Source of the DNA: Bolinopsis microptera | Taxonomy: Eukaryota; Ctenophora; Tentaculata; Lobata; Bolinopsidae | Length of the DNA: 64,000 bases | NCBI RefSeq assembly: GCF_026151205.1 | Contig: NC_087082.1 | Span: 18,815,401 to 18,879,400 of the forward strand | Direction: 5' to 3' | Shown here: piece by piece, positions 12,706 through 22,976 of the stretch | Layout: each line of letters begins with the position of its first letter | Position numbering within the stretch: position 1 is the stretch's first letter | Notes under the pieces: generated by a model | What the model was told of the DNA's origin: nothing | The model's input: only the letters and a program-made list of their open reading frames with translations | Database searches by the model: none | Translations under genes and position numbers: made by a program

Positions 12706-14324
12706 ATTCTCTCAGTCCTTTCCTCCTTAATGTGAAGTTCCACCAGTCTCTGAAGTCTGTTGTCTACAATTCTCTCTGTAGCCCCGCCCGCCATGATTAT
12801 CAGAAACTCCTCCAAGTCTATTACCCCATTCCTGTTCGTATCTACCTGCAACAGAGAGACAATGAGAATTGGTTGTGCAAATCAACCTACGACACAACCA
12901 TCCCCCACGACACTGCCTTTGATTCGCAACCATCCTTTACTTTTATAAATTGGTGGATGGAAAAATTTTGCTTACATAACAATTTAACGTAACATCATGT
13001 GCCCACAGCGCCCCCTTTCCCTTCATATAACTATTAGCAGGCTGTGTACCTCATTGACAATGTTTATAGCGTCCTGTATGGACAGCTCTACTCCTAGGTA
13101 TAACTATTAGTAGGCTGAGTACCTCATTGACAATGTTTATAGCGTCCTGTATGGACAGCTCTACTCCTAGGTATAACTATTAGTAGGCTGAGTACCTCAT
13201 TGACAATGTTTATAGCGTCCTGTATGGACAGCTCTACTCCTAGGTATAACTATTAGTAGGCTGAGTACCTCATTGACAATGTTTATAGCGTCCTGTATGG
13301 ACAGCTCTACTCCTAGGTTCTGGCAAGCTTCAAACAGCTCTGCTGGCCTCAGAACACCAGTTTTGTCCTTGTCCAGTTCCTCAAACGCCTGCAAATACTT
13401 TTTATAAGCTGTTAGTCTTGACGGCATTACAACCACTCGTTTTTACTTCCTAAGCTGCTTCAAATTTTGAAAACAGGGATCAGCTAAAATAACTTCATTT
13501 TTAACGGGACAAAACAAAAAATACCTTGAGATACTCATTGTATTCCGAGATAGAGAGCTTTAATTTCTCCTGAGGAGCACCTTCTGACCCTAATTTGAAT
13601 CTGAAATTGCAGCTGTTGCATTTTATTATTCACATACTTAATCCAACATAATTAAATATTACTATAAAATATAGAGCATTCCAGTAATGTTAAACTCAGA
13701 GTTAGAAGCAATTTTGAGAAGTGTTGAACAAAATAAAGTGTTTCATTGACCAATTATCGATATTTCACTGAGAGAGAGGAGTAAAGAGTAAGAAGAGTAA
13801 GAAGAGAGTTGACTAAAAATAAAGAAAAGGGCAGAATGAGGTGAAAATAAATGTTAAGTGTCCGGAGGACGGGCTTTCTGCTGAAAAATTAAACACAGTA
13901 TTCGCTCAGAGAATTGTCCAAAATGACCAATATTCGGCTTACGCAATATGTGAACGATCCATTATTTCGTTAAAATTAAAGTTCGCTAGTCTCTCTCTCA
14001 TTTCATTTATAAACTCGTTATTACCACTGTCAGAGAAAAATTTTGTATGCTAATTCACTTTAAGTATAATTAAATTCTTTATGCATTAAAATATAAAATA
14101 AGAGTAAAAATAAAAGAGTAAAATGACGAACCCCATGGAAGCAATATTAATACTGATCATATTTTAACAACAAGAAATACTGAGAGTATGGTTGTTGGTC
14201 TGAAATTTCAGTATTACAAATTATACAACACTGACGATTGACAACGTAAAACTTACCAGGATTCTCCCTATTCACTCTAAGTAACCCATGGGGATATCCA
14301 TACCATGAAAGGGCCAAAATAAAA
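12675..14324 (-). CDS. EF-hand calcium-binding protein, 3' exons
   Basis: Four exons join in frame on the minus strand: 14257-14324, 13525-13589, 13269-13388 and 12675-12845. All introns are GT/AG and phases agree (1, 0, 0). Exon 2 ends SEYNEYLK. Exon 3 encodes AFEELDKDKTGVLRPAELFE, a first EF-hand loop DKDKTGVLRPAE with a less usual residue at the last position region. Exon 4 begins VDTNRNGVIDLEEF, a canonical second EF-hand loop, followed by a helix and the C-terminus QRSGGGV. The 22 residues in the first exon shown are hydrophobic (LALSWYGYPHGLL). An EF-hand pair of this kind binds Ca2+ and usually acts as a sensor or small regulatory subunit; the exact family is not known to me. The start codon was not found; earlier exons lie to the right of 14324. 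Both the exon 3 donor and the stop region are tandemly amplified. Confidence 0.8.
13027..13318 (-). repeat. 73-bp x4 array containing exon end and splice donor
   Basis: Four 73-bp copies (13027, 13100, 13173, 13246), the last three nearly identical. Read on the minus strand, each contains the final 49 bases or so of the EF-hand exon (VELSIQDAINIVNE), the donor GAG|GTACTC and the first intron bases. The copy at 13246-13318 is the one joined to the upstream exon. The three others repeat an exon end and a donor inside the intron. Confidence 0.95.
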
Positions 14325-14900
14325 CTATGGATGGTTGAATGTCATCACGATTTGTCGCCAATTGTCTAAAATAAATACGAGGATAGTAATTACCGATCGC
14401 TGATTAAAGAGCTGGCACCGCATCACCCCCCCCCCCCCCCCCCCCCCCACCCCCTAGCCGGTATAACCTCCCTGCCAAACTCACAGCTGGGTTTACACAA
14501 TTATTTAATAATAAGCGTAGGCAAGCTTGTAATAATTAGAGAAACCGTACAATTAATGTAGTTTGTTACCCATTACAATAGTTAACCATTTGCTACCCAG
14601 TTGTTACCCATTTGTTACCCATAACATTGTTACCTACGGTAAGGTGCTTGTCGGTGTAATCGCAGATTAGCACTCTTCTATTACATCCAGTAAGCTTATA
14701 GTCAAATTCCGAGTCTTTAAATATCATGTTTCATGGCGTTTTGAGCGCAATGATACTGAGATAGCAATTGCATGCGTACTCAACGATATTTTTAATTTTC
14801 ATACTTTTCACCGTAAATTTTAAAACAGATTAGCCCGACACAGAAACAAGCACCACTTTCTAACATACCGGGAAAAAAAAAAGAAAAAGAAAGCCCGCCA
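14325..14900. other. Non-coding; includes poly-C run
   Basis: No exon found. A homopolymer of about 22 C with one interruption sits at 14427-14453. Such a run is unstable and is a likely place for sequence-length error. Confidence 0.5.
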
Positions 14901-16391
14901 AGGTAAATAAAATCACCTATTTTCAGACACGATACAGAAAAGGTTTACTGCCAGAAATTTCGGCACATTTCCCGGGACCACACCTCCGACAGCTTCTTTA
15001 ACGCACCAGCTCACTCTAAATGGCTGCTAAGAAACGTCTAACAAGTTTCCTGGACTGTTTCCTGACCGGAAGGGGTATTTCAGCCCGGCTTAGATACTTT
15101 TCAGTTGATAGATTAAAACCATCAAGTGCTCGGTTATATTTCACAGTTGACACGGAGATCTTGAAGCTGATATCTCAGGATGTGGTGCGCAGTTAGCACA
15201 TACCAAGGTGGATCACCTACCTAAAACCGGCGGTTGTTCGGAAACAGAAATAACTGAACGTACTGGTATCCTGAACAGAGGTGGACAGGAGTGGGCGTAA
15301 AAACGGAGGATCAGACTCCTTTTTTTGCTAAACAGAACATGAATGTGGTGTTTTTGACAGATTGACTCCACTCATGCCCGACTGTTGGAGACAAAGGTAA
15401 AAACCTAGAGCCGGCGCTGAATGTCCTGGATATCCACGAGATATTCACCTTTAATTCCTCAGCTCTGCCGGGAGTCCTAGGGTGGAATGTAAATGGTGTG
15501 GAATTCTCCGGAGAGATAGGGCGCCGTAATTAACATTTCCGGGACGTTATTCCCCAGCCAGCTAGTTAATCGAAGAAGGTTATTTGGAGCTCACGTATCG
15601 ACCAAAGATGCAGAGACTATTGACATGGTGGTGGAAGATTGAGGATGATGGGGAAGATGATGGTGGACGAGAAAGGAAGGACATGGAGTCCTGGACCTAA
15701 CCCTGAGACTATCTGTTGGCTTGTGGCGATCAGTGCTAAACGATGCAGCAGGGCTGGGTGATGAGGAGGTGATAGATGATATCCTGACGGTTGTAACCTG
15801 GTGATGGATAACATGTCCAAACAGCTCGGATCTCCCCCCTCTTTATCTACCAGATAAACTACAGGGAAGTTTTTGGAAAGATGGTGAAAGGAGCTGAGAG
15901 CTAACCCTATCACAGACTAACAAATTCCCTCAACAAGCTGCACTACACGAGATGGTGTTCTGGAGACTCTGCGACTAAGCACCGGACTACTGAAGGAAAA
16001 AGGTGGGCTGAACAAGTCATCCGGCAGGGAAAAACTGGATACCAGGGGATTGCCAGTTTCAGTATAGTCAGTACGTTCTCCACCGGATCGAGGAGTACTG
16101 GCCTATATCCCAGGGAGTTTTAGCCAAGAGGTTTTGAAACGGCATCCCAAATTGGACTCCTTTACATCTTCCTTTTTTTTTTTTTTTCTTTTCTTTCCCC
16201 TTCCTTGGTCGGACCACGTGCGTGTCTGGAAAACATGTGGCAAAGATCGCAATGAAGAGACGTTTTCAATGCTGGTAAACAACTATGATCTGTCCCCGGT
16301 CCCTACTGAAAACAGGTCCAGTTATAGTTCAGACAATGGCAGTTACACGCCTGAAAGGGTCCATGAACAATTCGATCTCTTTATAGGTTAA
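14900..16391 (+). pseudogene. Decayed coding-like region, unidentified
   Basis: This stretch is GC-richer than its surroundings, with codon-like composition on the plus strand but broken by many stops and frame changes. A short ATG frame runs 15020-15196 (MAAKKRLTSFLDCFLTGRG and on, 58 residues). Further plus-strand pieces lie near 15410-15525 (NVLDIHEIFTFNSSALPG), 15550-15640, 15700-15820 and 16134-16391 (the last after a t-rich run, ending SYTPERVHEQFDLFIG). I do not recognise the protein. It could be a retroelement gag/ORF1 relic or a dead host gene. No flanking repeats were seen. Confidence 0.35.
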
Positions 16392-16796
16392 AGAATTCTG
16401 CTCCTCAAGTTAGCAATGAATACTGATCTTGTTTTGTATCATGCCAAAGGTCATGTGATCGAGAAACCGCAGACAGGGGGGGTTTTTGGTTACCAAGAGT
16501 AATTTAAATTTTGATCATGCAACATAGGGTCGAAATATGAGCTGTTGAATATAAATCTTGAAGGAGCAACTTCTCTATATACCTGTAGCGTCGTTTCCGA
16601 GTTTATTTATCTACATGGATCTACTTGGAAACATGGTTCCTAATGGGTGTGAGCCTTGTAAATCAAACAATAATAAATAGAAGACTTTATTCGGACTTGA
16701 AGTTAAACACTTTTTTCAACATCAACAGATAAGACATGAAAACTAAAGATTGTGACAAAAATTCAGAATCATAAATCATAAGTAGTTTACAATAAG
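16392..16796. other. Spacer where the last ADH exon was expected
   Basis: No coding signal was recognised on either strand. The C-terminal exon of the alcohol dehydrogenase (about 40-50 residues in the family) should lie between here and the EF-hand gene, but I could not find it. Confidence 0.4.
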
Positions 16797-17540
16797 ATAC
16801 CCCCTGACCATGAACGAGGGAGGGTATTGTATACGTAGTACTGACCTTATGAACCGATGGGAGGGTATTGATACCCGTAGTACTGACCTTATGAACGAGG
16901 GATGGTATTGTACTACCCGTGACTGACCTTATGAACGAGGGAGTGTAATGTATACCCCGTAGTATGACCTTATGAACGAGGGAGGGTATTGTATACCCGT
17001 GATACTAGGTAGGCTTGACGTCTTATCTGAACGAGGAGGCTATTGTATACCCGTAAGTACTGACCTTATGAACCAGAGGAGGGTCATTGTATACCCGTGT
17101 ACTGACCTTATGACGAGGGAGGGTATTGTATACCCGTCGTACTGACCTTATGAACGAGGGAGGGTATTGTATACCCGTATTACTGACCTTATGAACGAGG
17201 GAGGGTATTGTATACCCGTGTACTGAACTTATGAACGAGGGAGGGTATTGTATACCCGTGTACTGACCTTATGAACGAGGGAGGGTATTGTATACCCGTG
17301 TACTGACCTTATGAACGAGGGAGGGTATTGTATACCCGTGTGTACTGACCTTATGAACGAGGGAGGGTATTGTATACCCGTAGTACTGACCTTATGAACG
17401 AGGGAGGGTATTGTATACCCGTGTACTGACCTTATGAACGAGGGAGGGTATTGTATACCCGTAGTACTGACCTTATGAACGAGGGAGGGTATTGTATACC
17501 CGTGTACTGACCTTATGAACGAGGGAGGGTATCGTATACC
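16797..17540 (-). repeat. About 39-bp x18 array containing ADH exon end and donor
   Basis: About 18 units of 37-43 bp. On the minus strand each reads GYTIPSLVHK in frame, then GTCAGTAC. It thus duplicates the end of ADH exon 8 and its splice donor AAG|GTCAGT. Units between 17110 and 17540 are very uniform. Those between 16797 and 17110 carry many small insertions and deletions, either older copies or read error. Confidence 0.95.
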
Positions 17541-20500
17541 CATGGACGAGTCCAGCGCTGAACCTGAAGTTGCGGTGCCACATTCTCTCTAGGTTGATGG
17601 TGGCTGACTTGCCGTGAACTCCCAGCATCGCGATGTGACCTCCTGAAATGATAGCTTGTCAAGTTTCCCTGGCTTATTGCCGGCTGCAGAATGAGGTGCA
17701 GCAGAATGAGGTGCAGCAGAATGAGGTGCAGCAGAATGAGGTGCAGCAGAATGAGGTGCAGCAGAATGAGGTGCAGCAGAATGAGGTGCAGCAGAATGAG
17801 GTGCAGCAGACTGCAGAATGAGGTACAACAGACTGAGGTGCAGCAGAATGAGGTGCAGCAGAATGAGGTGCAGCAGAATGAGGTGCTGCAGAATGAGGTG
17901 CAGCGAAATACCTGCTTTAACGATGTCCTGGCAGATGTACCACCCGACAGGAACTCCTATCGCTTCCACCACGAGGTCGACCCCGTGTCCGTGTGTCAGG
18001 GTCATCACTTCTTCCACCGCTGTTCCTGCACTGTTGTCTATCGTGTGTAGGGGAACAGTGGTTAGTCCATCTGTTGTGTTCTTCAGCTCCACACTTCAGG
18101 GTTGAGAGGATTAAATAGAGACAGATCTGGAAGAACACACCCTTGGGCGTAGCCCGGGTAGTATCTCATGTCTAATTTCTAGATATAAGCAAAAAGGGTA
18201 TTCATTATCACATCAACTACCGTGCACACTGCACTGTCAGATTGAAAGTGTCACGATTACTAAGATTATTAATACTTTGATATCTTGAAGCTCACCATGT
18301 GTCCAGTCTATGACTGTTGGTATCAATAACGAAGAGTTCCCCAGGTTGATAGGACCCTGCAGTGATAAGAGACGCCAGACCAACCGGACCTACTCCCACG
18401 ATAGCTATACTCATTCCAGGCTTGATAGCTCCGTCCAACAAACCTACTTCTAATCCCGTTGGGAGGATATCCGAGCACATGACTATAGCATCCTCTATGT
18501 CAGTATCCCACACATCCTTCGGGATGAGCTGCGGAGAGTAGGGGTTATAAACGGATTACAGGGAAAATGGGTTAACAAGAAGTACAAAAATATACAAAAA
18601 TATACAGGAAATACAGGAAATACAGAAAATACAGGAAATACAGAAAATACAGGAAATACAGAAAATACAGGAAATACAGAAAATACAAGAAATACAGGAA
18701 AGAATAAACACGTGAAATACAACTACAAGGAAAGCTCCCTACGTCAGAGCTAATTGACAGCAGATAACTTGGAGCTGAAAAAGTAAAATGTCCATTAAAC
18801 CTGTGTACTGAAATCTGCATGAGGTACCCGAGCATGGGTTCCTTGCATCCCGTCAATGGTATTACCTAAGAAACACGGTGGTAATCTAATTTACTTTTTG
18901 GCTAGAATTTAAATGACAAACGAAAGGTTGATGGAAGATAACCGATTGTATTTCTTTTTTGAAAAATATATTGTTTTCATCACCACACTCCAGAGCTCCA
19001 GGACTGAAATTGTTGGAAACCTGTTATTATAAAGAAGTACTTAATTTACGGGTCGCCCCTGTAAAATGAGCTCATTAGATAATGATTAGTGATTACTCCT
19101 TCAGAAAGTACTCCGTCTAGTAGAATGAAGTTAACAGATACGTTAGAACTTCCCAACACGACGTTACCATGACAACACACACAAAACCGTTAATTATTTT
19201 CCACTTTGCTGTGACCTGCAATGTGAGTTTACGGTTTAATATGTGAAGAATTTATAACAATTTGATAAGAAAGAGATATCATAAATATTACTGACAATGA
19301 TTTGGATACCTACCTAACGAGACATATTTTTTTTAAATCCCCAAATACCATGAATTTGATACATGTTTCGGCGCGAAAAGTGGCATGCAAAAGTGGCATG
19401 CAACGTATGTCAACCATGAATCAATTTGGGGTACAAAATGCTATGGTTTTCGGCAGGCAAAAAATCCCATATTTTCGTTCCCAAATCATTTAGGTCACCG
19501 GAATTATGTCAAATACAAATATGTCTCGTAAGGTACTTTGTAAATGTTTTCGGAAAAAAAGTTTTTCAGAAACCCTAGGAACCAGTATCTGCAAATAAGT
19601 GAAATGTGAGGGATTTTAAGGATAAAATACCAAATTTAACAATCGTTACTTACAACAGTACTTACAACAGTACTTACAACACTTTTATAATTGTGAAAGT
19701 TGAAAAGTTGGCTCCTGAGATGATGCAGAAAGAAGAGCAAAACTCTAAACTAAATTACAAAGAGTGACAGAGAAAAAGAGGTTGTAATTTTCAACATAAT
19801 CCCAGGAGCCGTCTTGAACAGACATTGACAACACTACAATTACCCAGCTGCCAGCCCCCATCCACACAGTGACCATGGAACTGAATTCTGCAGTTGTCAC
19901 ATACGCCACATTGGGTAGTCGTGTTCACCAGGACTCTTTCGCCAACTCTTCGCTTTTGAACGTTTGAACCTTGAATAAAAAGTAGTAGAAGAATAAAACG
20001 ATGATTTGAAAATTGTTTATCAACGTTGAGAAGTGTTTATCACTGAATTAACAAGGAAATACTGGTACTCTGTCCGTTACCCTGACGACTCACCAACTTG
20101 TACGATCTCTCCAATACCCTCGTGTCCAAGTCTCGTTCCTGGTTCACAAGATGACACGTTCCCCTTCAGAATATGGAGATCTGTCCCGCAAATTGTTGTT
20201 TTCAGTACCTGAATAAAAAAAGGAAATAATTAATTATTAGCAGTTTAATATCTGTAGTGATACTAAATCCCCTTTTAGAAAATATTTCAAATGATCCCCG
20301 AATATCTTCACATAATTTCATCGCCCTATATATAAACAACATTACCGACATACCTTAATGATGACATCAGTGGGATGCAGTATCTCCGGCATGGGAAGAC
20401 CAGTCTCAAAACAGAGAGGATGTCCTGGACCCTTGTAAACGACGTGAGAGCAGGAGTTGTCATGGTGATGAGTAGGAGTTGTGAGTGCAGGAGTTGTGAG

Positions 20501-20941
20501 AGAGTTGTCCCAAACAGGTTGGATAACTTCTGGTTGAAGTTCTGGCATCATGGGGCTCCTGACGTCGGGTGTCATGGTGATTCGTCTCATGCTGCGGGAG
20601 AAGGTTTTGAAGAGAAATATTGATTATATTAATTGTAAATTTGAACCTAATTGCTTATTCGTCAGTTCACAGTACATATCAGTATTTTGAAATCATCCTA
20701 GAATGTAGAATTTATCGTAATGATATCTCTCACATTTTAAAATTAATTTTGAATAATTCATGGCCTGGTCTGAATGTAAATCTAACCTGCCACGTGTTAC
20801 ACTTGCATCCACTTCAATCTGAGCAGAAGAAGATCGAAATGCGCTTGAGAACAGTCTCACTTGAGCGGCGGGAGTTTTCGTCAAAGCCTTTGCAAATTGA
20901 CGGATTGCTCCCAACTTAATCGTGTTCTTGCTGATTATCAT
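17512..20941 (-). CDS. Zinc-dependent alcohol dehydrogenase, mitochondrial type (C-terminal exon not found)
   Basis: Eight exons join in phase on the minus strand: 20787-20941, 20354-20591, 20094-20208, 19844-19969, 18801-18865, 18296-18528, 17912-18093 and 17512-17642 (415 codons). The N-terminus is Arg/Ser/Ala-rich with RLFSSAFRS, like a mitochondrial presequence (inference). Catalytic zinc ligands are visible at C138 (ICGTDLH) and H160-E161 (LGHEG). The four structural-zinc cysteines C190, C193, C196 and C204 have the classic 3-3-8 spacing. The nucleotide-binding fold shows GVGPVG at 278-283 and an acidic residue after the second strand (FVIDTN), which suggests NAD(H) preference. Exon 8 begins GGHIAMLGVHGK. 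The medium-chain dehydrogenase family oxidises alcohols or polyols; the substrate cannot be told. About 45 C-terminal residues are missing. The start is the first Met, preceded by a short leader; a second Met opens exon 2. Confidence 0.9.
17693..17905 (-). repeat. 15-bp minisatellite filling ADH intron 7
   Basis: About 14 copies of gcagaatgaggtgca (plus-strand reading), with two degenerate units near 17810-17830. It starts 7 bp inside the intron after donor GCAG|GTATTTC and occupies most of the 269-bp intron (17643-17911). On the minus strand each unit reads ctgctgcacctcattctgcag, so every unit offers a pyrimidine tract and CAG resembling a splice acceptor. Confidence 0.95.
18590..18700 (-). 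repeat. 18-bp minisatellite in ADH intron 5
   Basis: Alternating atacaggaa and atacagaaa blocks, about six copies, upstream of exon 6. On the minus strand it reads as a T-rich string containing ttcctgtatttt. It produces long open frames on one strand that I do not consider coding. Confidence 0.9.
19285..19545. repeat. Dispersed repeat, copy 1 (ADH intron 4)
   Basis: Shares blocks with 41385-41505: tttttaaatccc, aataccatga, caatttggggtacaaaat, gtctcgtaaggta and accggaattatgtc, partly in different order. It also contains a short internal duplication aaaagtggcatgcaa. Class unknown; probably a non-autonomous element. Confidence 0.6.
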
Positions 20942-22480
20942 CTCTATTTGTTTCCTAAGAATGGATTGGTTAGAACGTTATGAAAGACGATACCCGCCTA
21001 TAAATGTCAGGATTAACCGAAACAGTCGAGTAAAGTAAGGGGTGTATGGGGTACAAAAATGAGGTTAATAACAAAAGGTCAACAACCACAAAGGATTAGG
21101 AAGAAGAACTAGTAGTCTAAAATGACGTGTACAATCCTGAAAGGAGAGTACAACACGAGAGAGACTATATATACTTTATTATGATACTACTAGTTCTACG
21201 CGGTACTTAAAGTTAATACATAAATGCTGTGCAAACAGAGTAGAAACTTTATTACTACTACTATTACATTAGTACTACTACTAGTAGTAGTACTACGCGG
21301 TACTTAATATATAAATGCTGTGCAAGCAAAGTAGAAAAAAGCTGATAATTTTAGCCGTGATTTAACTCACGTTTCCTCAAATATTATTTCTAATTTCAAG
21401 TTGAGTAGAAACGAAAGATTTATCTTTTACTCAACTGTCGTCAACATCAAATTACAGTTAAACTGGCTCACTAAACTGAATCAGAATGTGCAGCTCTTAT
21501 CGAAAATATCGATAAATACATTTTTCCGAATTCCGTGAAAAATAAAATGATTTTTATATGCATTGGCATTTGGTTAGTTAACCTAAATATTTGTCACACC
21601 GTTAAATATCTAAGCTGATTGTGGGATAATTTAAGATTTAAACCGTATTACTAGAGAAAAATAACTTTAAGCTCTCGAACTGTTTTTCGAAAACTTAAAA
21701 TGGAACTAACCTCTTACCATGCCATCGGTGTTTTAAGCAGGAGCTCTAAGTTTAACTTGTTTATTTTTCAAGTTATTTTTTTAATTCTAGTATTTGGAAA
21801 CTAGATTCAAGAACAAGTACGTGTTTTAAATAAGATTAGGACCATTAATTTCTAATCTAATTCGATAAAGTTTTTATCAGTAATTCGATGATAATTCTAT
21901 ATTCTGGCTCTACTCTACATCCGGATATTGTAGTTCACAAATGTTTAATTCCTGTTTAATTCCACGAACAATCAGACGTCTTGTGATGAAGGCATGATGC
22001 CAAGAAAGAAGAACAGACTTTAGTTCCGTCGCTTTGCCTAATTGGACTGAGTGATGTCAGATGTGACCCGTACTTTTAAAATGAGCTGATAAGGATAACA
22101 AGTTTTTGTAAGCACAATTCTCCCGAATTGGACCACGAGTTTCATAGACTCTGCAGGAACACAGTACCGAAGAAGTGCACCACGAGTTTTATAAGTTGCT
22201 AAGGAACAGAATCCACCACATGCATACACCAGATACTTTCAGCCTAGCCAACTTTGGTTAAACCAGTATAAAAGGTTCAGACAGGTTGTTCAACAGAATG
22301 AGACCTGATTCACCAGCTTTAGCATCCGGATTGGGTTTTAAATTGTGGATAGAGGAACATCACTCAAAAACAGAAATATTTAAGTTTAAGTTAAAAAGAA
22401 ACAAACACAATCTAAATACTTATACAGTGCTGACTTCCTCCTTCAATTCTGTTCACGGAGTGACAAAACTGCCCCTCTAC
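20942..22480. other. Upstream region of ADH; no gene seen
   Basis: AT-rich. Positions 21180-21345 contain a two-copy repeat of about 100 bp (ctacgcggtacttaa, then ataaatgctgtgcaa) together with the palindrome tactactactagtagtagta. A minus-strand open frame at 22038-22229 has no splice support or recognised motif. The ADH promoter should lie just above 20941, but I cannot point to an element. Confidence 0.45.
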
Positions 22481-22976
22481 AGCCCCTGTACAGCCGCAAT
22501 ACAGCCACAATACAGCCACAATACAGCCAATTTACAGCCACAATACAGTCACGATACAGCCACAATACAGCCACAATACAGCCACAATAAGGCCACAATA
22601 CAGCCAATATACAGCCACAATACAGTCACAATACAGCCACAATATAGCCAATTTACAGCCACAATACAGTCACGATACAGCCACAATACAGCCACAATAC
22701 AGCCACAATACAGCCACAATAAGGCCACATTACAGCCATAATACAGCCACAATACAGCCATAATACAGCTACGATACAGCCACTATACAACTACAATACA
22801 GCCCCTATACAGCCACATTACAGCCCCTATACAGCCCCTATACAGCCACAATACAGCCACAATACAGCCACAATACAGCCACAATACAGCCACAATACAG
22901 CCACAATACAGCCACAATACAGCCACAATACAGCCACGATACAGCCACAATATAACTACAATACAGCCACGATATA
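22481..22976. repeat. 11-bp minisatellite (acagccacaat), about 45 copies
   Basis: Tandem tacagccacaa units with occasional variants (cagccaattt, cagtcacgat, aaggccacaa). Eleven bases is not a multiple of three, so the same 11-residue pattern recurs every 33 bases in all frames, and both strands stay open for long stretches. I do not treat these frames as genes. Confidence 0.97.

Noticed and set aside
12418-12992. Open frames over the 47/54-bp array
   Set aside because: Shadow frames; only the minus-strand EF-hand exon with splice sites is supported.
14427-14453. Poly-C and poly-G runs (also 54423-54450) as regulatory elements
   Set aside because: Long homopolymers are unstable and prone to length error; no further support.
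17229-18138. Open frames with PPSFIRSVHG or HSAAPHSAAPHS repeats
   Set aside because: They are the minisatellites at ADH exon 8 and intron 7 read through; only the exon parts are coding.
18495-18856. Phe/Leu/Tyr-rich open frames (YFLYFL repeats)
   Set aside because: Translation of the 18-bp intronic minisatellite.
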